Positions 7,437-14,107 of a DNA stretch of 19,445 nt are shown piece by piece. A program made the position numbers and the translations under genes. The notes beneath the pieces were generated by a model, which worked only from the letters and a program-made list of their open reading frames with translations, was not told where the DNA came from and searched no databases. The DNA is from DASTCC01 sp035711465. Its GTDB lineage: Bacteria > Acidobacteriota > Vicinamibacteria > Vicinamibacterales > SCN-69-37. The stretch spans positions 1 to 19,445 of the forward strand of contig DASTCC010000449.1 in NCBI GenBank assembly GCA_035711465.1. The letters are read 5' to 3'. Position 1 is the stretch's first letter, and every line of letters begins with the position of its first letter.

Positions 7437-9107
7437 ATGCCGCTCGATTCCGTCATCGCCTTCGATCCCTTCCGCCTCGACCCGGCCGGAGGCCAGCTCT
7501 GGCGCGACAACGCCGCTGTGCCGCTGACGCCAAAGGCGTTTGCGGTACTCGAATTCCTGGCATCGCGCGCCGGCCGGCTGGTCTCGAAGCGTGAACTGCT
7601 CGACGCGGTCTGGCCCGGCGTCTTCGTCGGCGATGCGGTCCTCAAGGTCGCGATCCGCGAAGTGCGGAAGGCGCTCGGCGACCACCCGCGGACGCCGGTG
7701 TACATCGAGACCGCGCACCGCCGCGGCTACCGGTTCATCGCGCCGATCGTCAGCGCGGCGCCGGGGGCGCCGGCGGCATCCACCGCCGCGACCGGAGCGA
7801 GCGTGCCGACGGCCCACCATCACGTTCCAAAAGTTCACTATGCGCGAAGCGGCGCCGTCAACATCGCCTATGAGGTGATCGGCTCCGGCCCGATCGATCT
7901 CGTGTTCGTGATGGGTTGGGTGTCGCACCTCGGGTACTTCTGGAACGAGCCGTCGTTCGCGCGCTTCCTGACCCGGCTCGCCGCAAAGGCGCGGTTGATC
8001 CTGTTCGACAAACGTGGCACCGGTCTCTCCGATCCGGTGCCGATCAGTCAGCTGCCGACGCTCGAAGAGCGCCTCGACGACGTTCGCGCGGTGATGGAGG
8101 CGGCCGGCTCGCAGCGCGCGGTGCTGTTCGGCGTCTCGGAGGGCGGACCGCTCTGTACCCTGTTCGCCGCGACGTATCCCGAGAAGACCGAGGCGCTGAT
8201 CATGGTCGGCTGCTACGCGCGCCGGCTCGTCGACGTCGACTACCCGTGGGGCCAGACCCGGGACCAGCGCGACCAGTTCTGTAACTCGTTGATCGAACTC
8301 TGGGGCGGTCCGGTGGGCATCGAGGAGCGGGCGCCGTCGATGCGGCACGACGCGGCGTTCCGCGAATGGTGGGCGTCGTATCTGCGGATGGGCGCCAGTC
8401 CCGGCGCCGCCGTCGCGCTGACGCGCATGAACGCCGAGATCGACGTTCGCGACGTCCTGCCCTCGGTGCGGGTGCCGACGCTGGTGTTGCACCGCCGCGG
8501 CGATCGGTGTCTGAAAGTGGAGGAGGGGCGCTACCTCGCATCGCGCATTCCCAACGCCGAGTTCGTCGAGCTCGACGGCGACGACCACCTGCCCTTCGTC
8601 GGCGAGCAGGACGAAATCCTCGACGAGGTCGAGCGCTTCCTGGCGCGCTCGCGCGTGCCCACGCTGCACGAGCGCGTGCTGTCGACGCTGCTCGTCGTCC
8701 GCGCCGACGTCGGCGACGCCGATCGCGAGCACCTGCATCGCGTGTTCGAACGCGAAGTCAGCGCGTACCGCGGCCGCGTCGCCAGTCTCGGCGACCCGTG
8801 GCTCGTCGCCAGCTTCGACGGCCCCGGCCGCGCGGTCCGCTGCGGCTGGTCCGTCGCAGCCGTCGCGCGCCGCTCCCACATCGACGTCCACGCCGGCATC
8901 CACGTCGGCGAATGCGACCTCGACGAGCCCGCCGGCCCGGTGGTCGCCGGCGCCAATGCCATCGCCGCCGCCGCCCGTCCCTCCGAGGTGCTCGTCTCCA
9001 GAACCGTCGTCGATCTCGTCCCGGGATCAGGCCTGCAGTTCGCGGACCGAGGGCTCATGAAGATCGCAGGCAGCGATCTTCCGGTCTTCGCGGTGGCGGG
9101 CGTCTAA
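7437..9107 (+). CDS. Three-domain regulator: winged helix, alpha/beta hydrolase, degenerate cyclase domain
   Basis: The protein has 556 residues. Residues ~5-102 are a CadC/OmpR-type winged helix (PLTPKAFAVLEFLASRAGRL, ELLDAVWPGVFV, IREVRKALGD, ETAHRRGYRFIA). After an Ala/Pro linker, residues ~140-405 form an alpha/beta hydrolase with nucleophile Ser234 in GVSEGG, Asp356 in HRRGDR and His384 in DGDDHLPF, so the triad looks intact. Residues ~415-553 match class III nucleotide-cyclase domains (RGRVASLGDPWLVASFDGP, VHAGIHVGECDL, EVLVSRTVVDLVPGSGL). However, the first metal Asp of the usual FTD motif reads as Ala in VVRADVG, and the N-x-x-x-R transition-state motif is missing, so it should be catalytically dead and perhaps ligand-sensing. 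Hydrolase-cyclase fusions are known (Rv1900c of M. tuberculosis). There is no membrane segment, so it is a soluble one-component regulator. The ribosome-binding site is weak. Confidence 0.88.
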   Translation: MPLDSVIAFDPFRLDPAGGQLWRDNAAVPLTPKAFAVLEFLASRAGRLVSKRELLDAVWPGVFVGDAVLKVAIREVRKALGDHPRTPVYIETAHRRGYRFIAPIVSAAPGAPAASTAATGASVPTAHHHVPKVHYARSGAVNIAYEVIGSGPIDLVFVMGWVSHLGYFWNEPSFARFLTRLAAKARLILFDKRGTGLSDPVPISQLPTLEERLDDVRAVMEAAGSQRAVLFGVSEGGPLCTLFAATYPEKTEALIMVGCYARRLVDVDYPWGQTRDQRDQFCNSLIELWGGPVGIEERAPSMRHDAAFREWWASYLRMGASPGAAVALTRMNAEIDVRDVLPSVRVPTLVLHRRGDRCLKVEEGRYLASRIPNAEFVELDGDDHLPFVGEQDEILDEVERFLARSRVPTLHERVLSTLLVVRADVGDADREHLHRVFEREVSAYRGRVASLGDPWLVASFDGPGRAVRCGWSVAAVARRSHIDVHAGIHVGECDLDEPAGPVVAGANAIAAAARPSEVLVSRTVVDLVPGSGLQFADRGLMKIAGSDLPVFAVAGV

Positions 9108-9123
9108 GAGCGCACGAATCTGT

Positions 9124-9513
9124 TCAGAACCGTTCTGGTAGGTCCAAATCCGAGCGACGTGTCGTCTTGACGCTGGCGCCCGTACTCGGTACGGCAGCAT
9201 TGCCGTCACCGAAGCTGATACGCACGGGACGTGATTCTCCGCTGTGCAACGGCACCTCGAGATACATCTCGGTGGTGCCATCGCTCCGTGACGTGACTCT
9301 GGCCTGGAGCCCGGGGAGCACGGAGGATCTTCGGCTGTCGCAGCCTGTCGGTCCCTGGTGCCACCACCAGGCTCCTTTGGGATTGGCGGGTTCGACTGCG
9401 AAACACAGCTTCAACCCCTCAATCCCAAGTGCGTCAACTTCGGTCGCCGTGACGATGAAGCGCTCCGGTGTCTGGCTCACGGCATTCGACGCCGACAGCA
9501 ATACCAGAAGCAC
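9124..9513 (-). CDS. Small secreted protein of unknown function
   Basis: Starting at the GTG at 9513, this gives 129 residues with a short signal-like start (LLVLLSASNAVSQ) and a beta-rich body containing FIVTATEVDALGIEGLKLCF, GAWWWHQGP and MYLEVPLHSGESRPVRISFGDG. Two Cys (in LKLCFAVE and PTGCDS) could form a disulfide. The frame stays open upstream of the GTG and adds GRRSGLGW, which would make a better signal peptide, but I see no good start codon there, so the N-terminus is uncertain. I do not recognise the family. It converges with the regulator gene (16 bp gap). It lies ~110 bp downstream of the lipoprotein on the same strand. Confidence 0.55.
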   Translation of the reverse strand: MLLVLLSASNAVSQTPERFIVTATEVDALGIEGLKLCFAVEPANPKGAWWWHQGPTGCDSRRSSVLPGLQARVTSRSDGTTEMYLEVPLHSGESRPVRISFGDGNAAVPSTGASVKTTRRSDLDLPERF

Positions 9514-9622
9514 CCAGCCAAGACCGGAGCGCCGCCCATGATCGTTTGACCTGATTCTAAACTCCGTCTCCCATTCTTCGAAGGATCTCCAAGGACCTCC
9601 AAGTCCCTGTGCTTGTCATGAC

Positions 9623-10057
9623 CTACTTCTCCAGCACGAATCGCTGGCTCGCGGCCCACTGACAGAGTCCGACGCCGGTGATCGCGCCGAGCGTGAAGTC
9701 CATCGTCGACGACGTCGCCGAGCCCGAGAGCGATGTCGACGCGGTGCACGCGTTGCTGGCGAGCGGCGTCTGGGTGATCGTGATCGTGCCGCTGAGGTCG
9801 CTCGCGACCGTCAAGGACAGCGAGCCGGTGGCGCCGCTCGCCGACGTCCACGTGCCGGTCGCGTTCGAGCCGTTCTGGGTGATCGTCGCTTCGACGTCGT
9901 CCGTCACGGTCACGCCGGAGGCGACGTACTGCCACGTGCCGGTCCACGATCCGGCGAGATTCAGCGAGCCGCTCGGATCGGTCGGCGAGTCGCCGCAGCC
10001 GCCGCCGACGACAGCGAGGGCCACGGTGAACGCCAGGAAACGAGTCCGGGCGCTCAT
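9623..10057 (-). CDS. Putative lipoprotein, beta-rich, unknown function
   Basis: The protein has 144 residues. It starts with a signal sequence, SARTRFLAFTVALAVVGGGC, with Cys21 as the likely lipidated residue. The lipobox is imperfect (GGGC), but the following GDSPTDPSGS is a very common start for mature lipoproteins in Acidobacteriota. The rest is dominated by Ser, Thr, Gly and Ala and by short beta strands (LNLAGSWTGTWQYV, ATITQNGSNATGTWTS, LSGTITITQTP), which suggests a small beta-barrel of the lipocalin-like or META/HslJ-like kind; that is inference. Two Cys (SNACTAS, GLCQWA) may pair. Its ATG overlaps the stop of the propeller gene as ATGA, so it is translationally coupled to it. Confidence 0.75.
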   Translation of the reverse strand: MSARTRFLAFTVALAVVGGGCGDSPTDPSGSLNLAGSWTGTWQYVASGVTVTDDVEATITQNGSNATGTWTSASGATGSLSLTVASDLSGTITITQTPLASNACTASTSLSGSATSSTMDFTLGAITGVGLCQWAASQRFVLEK

Positions 10058-12549
10058 CGGGTGAACCTCGGCGAGATCGCCCACATCCCGCGGCCGTAGG
10101 TCGCGGCGAGCAGTTGACGCGTCGAGGCGTTGTAGGCGAGCCGGTTCACGATCACTGGCGGCATGCCGGTGCCGAACGGCTGCCAGGTCGCGCCGCCGTC
10201 GAGCACCGCCCGAAAGACGCCGATGTCCGTGCCCGCGTAGACGACGCGCGGCGATCCCGGCGCGGCCGAGTCCGGATCGATGAGCAGCGTGTTGACCGGC
10301 ACATCGGGCAGGTTGCCGCTGACGTCCTCCCACGTCTCTCCGCCGTTGCGGGTGCGGAAGACGTGGCCGCTGCCCGAGCCCATCTCGTTGAAGCCCGAGT
10401 AGGCGACGTACACCGTTCGCGCATCGGCCGGATCGACGACGACGTCGTTGACGGCGCGCACCGGCAGCGGTCCGGCGTCGACGCCGGCCACGCTTCGCCA
10501 TGTCGCGCCGCGATCGTCGGTCGCCCAGACGTCGCCGTTCAGCGCGCCCGCATAGACCGTCTGCGACGAAGTCGGCGCGACCGACACCGCCGTGAAGTAG
10601 CGGGCGTTGGCACACGTGCGGCCCGCCTGGGGATCCACCCAGCAGCGCTGGTTGGTCGAGATCACCGGCGACGCCGCGGTCCAGTTGTCGGCGCGGTTAT
10701 CGGTACGGAACAACCGGCCCGCGGTCAGCCAGATCGTCGACGGGTTGGACGGGTCCATCGCCATGTCGGGAATGAACGGGCCGTCGAGCGAAACGTCGAT
10801 GCCGTTGATCCGCGTTACGCATCCGGTCGACTGGCAGCGGTAGAACGCAAACACGTTCTGCCCGCCGTCGGTGAAGAACCATTCGACCTCGGCGTAGAGC
10901 ACCGTCTGCGACCCGGGCTCGAAGACGACGTCGCCACCGTCGCCGCCCCGGATCAGCGACCACCCGAGGCTGCCTTGAAAGATCAGCGTGCCGTTGTCCT
11001 GCGTGCCGCCGGCGAGTATCAGCGGGTTGGTCGGATGAGCGGCCACCGAATAGAACTCGGTGATCGGCAGACGATGGTGGATCGGCGTGAAGGTCGTCCC
11101 GGTCGATCCCATGAACAACCCGCCGTCGTTGGCAGCGAGTAGCGCGCCGGAGGCGGTGAACGCGAAGGCGATGTTGTCGACGTGCGTGTTCTGCATCTGC
11201 GCCCAGCTCTGCCCGCCGTTCGTGGTCCGGTAGAGGTGGTTGCTGCCGAGATAGATCGTGTCCGGATCGTTCGGTGCGTAGGCAAGCGCCAGCGGCCAGG
11301 TCTGCGAGTTGTTGGGCAGCGTCGACTCGGTGAAGGTCGCGCCGAAGTCGCGGCTCCGGTAGAGGCGCGGCCGGCCGAGCGCGGTGTCGCGGAAGGCGAT
11401 CGCCACCGCGTCGGGATGCGACGGCGATACCGCCAGCCGGGCTCGCGGCACGTAGATCGCGCCCGGGTCGGCGTAGCGTGTGTTGGCGAGTCCGTACTCC
11501 GCCAGCGACGCCACCGTTTGCGTCGTCCAGTGCGCGCCGGCGTCGTTCGAGACGGAGAGCCGGATCGTGCTCGTCATCCGATCGCACGCCGCATTCGCAC
11601 AGCGCGGCTGCGCCACGGCGACGTAGAGCCGGTCCGGATTCTGCGGATCGAACGCGAGATCGCGGATGTACTCCGCCTCGCGATTCAGGTTGGCCGCGTT
11701 GGCGCCGGCGAAGTCGAGGTCGACGTCGAGCGCCAGCACCGGCCGGAACGTCCGGCCGCTGTCGTCGGACCGCAGGATGTGGCTGACGCCCGTGTAATAG
11801 ATCGTGCTCGAGGTCGCCGATCCGGCCCCCCGCGGATCGATCAGCACGCGTCCCGACGACGGCGGGATGCAGGCCTTGAAGACGTTGATCGAGCAGAGCG
11901 CCGGCGACAGCGAGCGGCCGTCGGTCGTGGTGATCGACGAGAGGTCCCAGGTGTTGCCGCCGTCGGTCGAGCGCAGCCAGCGCGCCGGATAGGTGCGCTG
12001 AATCGTCGCCGCGTAGATCAGCAGCGGGTTGACCGGATCGATCGCGATTGTCTGGATCGACGGCACCGGGATGTTCTCCGTGAGCGACGTCCAGGTGGCG
12101 CCGCTGTCAGTCGTGCGGAAGATGCCGCCGTTGTCGCCGCCGGCGTAGATGACGGCGGCGTTCGTCGGATGCGCGGCGACGGCGGTGACGCGGCCGATCC
12201 ACGGATGGTTGTTCTGCACGACGATGGGCCCGGGCCCGATGTGGACCCAGCGATCGCCGGTGATCGTGAGGTGAGGACGGACGCCGAGCGGGCGTACCGC
12301 ACGCATCGCCCGATCGAGCACATCGGCGGCCGGCACGCGGCCGGTTGGATAGGCGCGCCGCAAGCGGAACCAGCTGTCGGCGTCGTAGGCGTTGCCGTTC
12401 AGCGGCGAGTCGAGTGGACTGGCGGCCACCGCGCTGACGGCGGCTGGCCGATGCGCGGCGACGAGCCACGTGAGGCCTGCCGTCGCGCCGGTAAGAACGA
12501 GCGTGCAGGCGAGAACCAATCCGATCAGGCGTCCGCGGAGGTACGCCAT
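10054..12549 (-). CDS. Secreted BNR/sortilin-like beta-propeller protein
   Basis: The protein has 831 residues. Residues 8-32 are a hydrophobic signal or membrane anchor. From about residue 100 (WVHIGPGPI) to the end it contains repeated BNR/Asp-box motifs of the S-x-D-x-G-x-T-W type. Examples are TTDSGATW (~146), STDGGNTW (~194), RSDDSGRTF, VSNDAGAHW, RSRDFGATF, RTTNGGQSW, TDDRGATW, RTRNGGETW and LDGGATW. The pattern HPTNPLILAGG / DPSNPSTIWLTAG between them, and the ending YGRGMWAISPR, are typical of Vps10/sortilin-like or 'glycosyl hydrolase BNR' bacterial propellers. Paired Cys at several loops (ALCSINVFKAC, PRCANAAC, YRCQSTGC, RCWVDPQAGRTC) suggest disulfides outside the cytoplasm. Sialidase activity cannot be claimed from Asp-boxes alone. 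GGAGA lies five bases before the ATG. Confidence 0.85.
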   Translation of the reverse strand: MAYLRGRLIGLVLACTLVLTGATAGLTWLVAAHRPAAVSAVAASPLDSPLNGNAYDADSWFRLRRAYPTGRVPAADVLDRAMRAVRPLGVRPHLTITGDRWVHIGPGPIVVQNNHPWIGRVTAVAAHPTNAAVIYAGGDNGGIFRTTDSGATWTSLTENIPVPSIQTIAIDPVNPLLIYAATIQRTYPARWLRSTDGGNTWDLSSITTTDGRSLSPALCSINVFKACIPPSSGRVLIDPRGAGSATSSTIYYTGVSHILRSDDSGRTFRPVLALDVDLDFAGANAANLNREAEYIRDLAFDPQNPDRLYVAVAQPRCANAACDRMTSTIRLSVSNDAGAHWTTQTVASLAEYGLANTRYADPGAIYVPRARLAVSPSHPDAVAIAFRDTALGRPRLYRSRDFGATFTESTLPNNSQTWPLALAYAPNDPDTIYLGSNHLYRTTNGGQSWAQMQNTHVDNIAFAFTASGALLAANDGGLFMGSTGTTFTPIHHRLPITEFYSVAAHPTNPLILAGGTQDNGTLIFQGSLGWSLIRGGDGGDVVFEPGSQTVLYAEVEWFFTDGGQNVFAFYRCQSTGCVTRINGIDVSLDGPFIPDMAMDPSNPSTIWLTAGRLFRTDNRADNWTAASPVISTNQRCWVDPQAGRTCANARYFTAVSVAPTSSQTVYAGALNGDVWATDDRGATWRSVAGVDAGPLPVRAVNDVVVDPADARTVYVAYSGFNEMGSGSGHVFRTRNGGETWEDVSGNLPDVPVNTLLIDPDSAAPGSPRVVYAGTDIGVFRAVLDGGATWQPFGTGMPPVIVNRLAYNASTRQLLAATYGRGMWAISPRFTR

Positions 12550-12629
12550 GCATGTCTCCGTTCAGCGGGCGCTGGCGGAAACAGTATACGGATCTGGCGC
12601 CTCATCGATGAGGCCGGAGCGAAATGGAA

Positions 12630-12677
12630 GTGGGGCGAATGAGTCAACGGCTCCTGGCCGTTGCCTCATTGCCCCAC
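12630..12677 (-). terminator. Long hairpin downstream of the RRM gene
   Basis: On the minus strand, GTGGGGC, AATGAG and AACGGC form the left arm and GCCGTT, CTCATT and GCCCCAC the right arm. The loop is CAGGA, with only a 2-nt internal mismatch and a single bulged base. The structure starts about 30 bp after the RRM stop codon and lies before the BNR gene start. It is followed by CACTTCCATTTC on the minus strand, which is only a poor U-tract. It probably ends or stabilises the RRM transcript. Confidence 0.6.
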
Positions 12678-12707
12678 CCCTCGCTTCATGGCTTCAACTA
12701 CGAAGCC

Positions 12708-13085
12708 CTACCAGCGCGGCTCGCGACGCCGACCGCCGCCGCCACCGCCTTCGCCGTAGCGATTGCCACCGCCGCCGCCACCGCCAAAGCGATTGCCGCC
12801 ACCGCCGCCGAAGCCGCGGCCACCGCCGCCCCCCTCGGTCTGCGGACGGGCCTCGTTAACGGTCAGGCGCCGGCCGTCGAGTTCAGACGAATTGAACTTA
12901 TCGATTGCCGCGCGTGCGCCATCTTCCGTCTCCATCTCGACGAATGCGAAGCCGCGCGACTGACCCGTGGCCCGATCCCGCATCAGCCGCACCGACTGCA
13001 CCGGTCCGGCTTCCGCAAACATGTTCTCGATGGAACTCTCCTCGGTGGAGAATGCCAGGTTGCCAACGTAGAGCTTCCGATTCAT
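12708..13085 (-). CDS. Glycine-rich RRM RNA-binding protein
   Basis: The protein has 125 residues with one RNA recognition motif (residues ~3-80). RNP2 is LYVGNL (5-10) and RNP1 is RGFAFVEM (44-51), with the aromatic residues for RNA stacking in place. The tail (~84-125) is almost all Gly with Arg, Phe, Asn and Tyr and ends RRREPRW. This layout matches the small cold- or stress-inducible RNA-binding proteins of cyanobacteria and other bacteria; RNA chaperone activity is the expected role. The ATG has GAGGAAG (13094-13100) eight bases upstream. A TAATAA at 13140-13145 (minus strand) could be a -10 box, giving a short leader. A strong hairpin follows the gene. Confidence 0.93.
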   Translation of the reverse strand: MNRKLYVGNLAFSTEESSIENMFAEAGPVQSVRLMRDRATGQSRGFAFVEMETEDGARAAIDKFNSSELDGRRLTVNEARPQTEGGGGGRGFGGGGGNRFGGGGGGGNRYGEGGGGGGRRREPRW

Positions 13086-13282
13086 GTGCTGTTCTTCCTC
13101 TTCTATCCCGCGAACGCTCCGCCCAAAGCGGCGGCTGCGTTATTAGCCACGTGGTCATCCACAAACTGCTGCTACTTAGAGGGGAACGAGAGCTCTCGGT
13201 CGTCTCAGGTCGGTTTCAGCGGTAGGCTAAGCGGACGATCCCAGCATACGGACCGCGGCGCCAGTCTGCAAGTGCCTCCGTT

Positions 13283-13309
13283 TTACAGGGATAAGGGAGA
13301 TCCCTGTAA
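13283..13309. terminator. Perfect 9-bp stem hairpin after qhpE
   Basis: TTACAGGGA (13283-13291) is perfectly complementary to TCCCTGTAA (13301-13309) around a 9-base loop. It lies about 64 bp after the qhpE stop codon. On the minus strand the right arm is followed by AAAACGG, not Ts, so it is not a classical intrinsic terminator for qhp. It could be an operator for the RRM gene or a transcript-end structure. Confidence 0.4.
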
Positions 13310-13312
13310 GTT

Positions 13313-13327
13313 CTACAATCTATGTAG
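13313..13327. promoter_or_regulatory. Small dyad CTACA-N5-TGTAG
   Basis: CTACA (13313-13317) and TGTAG (13323-13327) form an inverted repeat with a 5-bp centre, immediately beside the 9-bp hairpin. TACA/TGTA half-sites are used by BlaI/MecI/CopY-type repressors, but with a 2-bp centre rather than 5, so the assignment is weak. A regulator binding site is possible; nothing more can be said. Confidence 0.25.
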
Positions 13328-13372
13328 GTTAGCCTGGTGCTGGGTCGTCGGCAGCGACACGATCGGCATTCG

Positions 13373-14107
13373 CTAATCAGACGGCAAGTTCGCCGAGGCC
13401 AGCGCCGCCATTCTGGCCACGAGCTGCCGGCTGGATCTCGGCGCGGCGCCCTCCGCGACGACAGCGAGCAGTCCCGCGGCATTGGCCACCGCCAGGCTCG
13501 CGCCGCGGAGATTACGGTCCGGTGCGACGCCAGGAATCGGTCGCGCGTAGCCCGACGCGGCCAGCCGTAGCACGTCGCGCTCGATCGAGATCTTGCACGC
13601 GTCGCGCGGGCACGTGAAGTCCGCGCTCACCGCGATCACGCCAGGCAGTCCGCCGGGCAGCCACCGGTTGTCCGGTTCCGGCGCGGCCGAGACCACGATC
13701 GCGCCGGCGCGCGCGGCGGCGGCAACCGCCTCGGCGAGCGCGCGCTCGTGCTCCTGATTGGCGGTGCCCAGGCTCAGATTGATCAGCGTGACGTTCGCGT
13801 CTGCCGCCCAGCGAATCGCCGCGACCAGCGCCCGGCCCGTCGTCTGCAGCCGCCGATCGAAGACTTTCACCGCGAGGAGCGACGCGTCCGGCGCCTTCTC
13901 GCGGATCGCCGCGGCCACCGCGGTGCCATGACCGAGACGATCCGACACGTCCGCGTCCATCGTGCCGTCCTCGCCAATCGCGACGCCGCCGTCGATGCCG
14001 AGCACGTGCGGATGCGCGGCGTGGATGCCACTGTCGATCACGGCGACGCGGACGCCGCGTCCTGTTTGTCCCGCGGCGCTGGCGAGGGAGAAGACGGCGT
14101 CGATCAC
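13373..14107 (-). CDS. qhpE: Subtilisin-like peptidase, QHNDH gamma-subunit leader protease
   Basis: The protein has 244 residues and is a compact S8 family peptidase with no signal peptide, so it is cytoplasmic. The triad is visible: Asp25 in VAVIDSG, His60 in LGHGTAV and Ser204 in RGASLAVANAAG. The usual AAGN oxyanion-hole motif reads AAPEPDN (141-147), so the Asn is absent from its normal place. In characterised qhp systems QhpE removes the leader from the cross-linked gamma peptide before export. Position in the operon and lack of a prodomain fit that job. The GTG start (14105-14107) overlaps the qhpF stop as GTGA, indicating coupling. It is the last gene of the operon seen here. A general intracellular subtilisin is the alternative, but the context argues against it. 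Confidence 0.85.
   Translation of the reverse strand: MIDAVFSLASAAGQTGRGVRVAVIDSGIHAAHPHVLGIDGGVAIGEDGTMDADVSDRLGHGTAVAAAIREKAPDASLLAVKVFDRRLQTTGRALVAAIRWAADANVTLINLSLGTANQEHERALAEAVAAAARAGAIVVSAAPEPDNRWLPGGLPGVIAVSADFTCPRDACKISIERDVLRLAASGYARPIPGVAPDRNLRGASLAVANAAGLLAVVAEGAAPRSSRQLVARMAALASANLPSD

Larger units (their letters stand above)
13086..13372. promoter_or_regulatory. Intergenic region upstream of the RRM gene
   Basis: This 287-bp stretch holds no gene I can support. It contains CCACGTGG (13147-13154), a possible -10 (TTATTA on plus, 13140-13145), a perfect hairpin at 13283-13309 and a small dyad at 13313-13327. Base composition is less GC-rich in 13280-13330 than in the neighbouring genes, as expected for control sequences. 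Confidence 0.5.

Noticed and set aside
12624..13376. Plus-strand open frame (250 codons) opposite the RRM gene
   Set aside because: The Ala-rich start is the antisense of the glycine-rich RRM tail, and the rest covers control DNA. No domain is visible.
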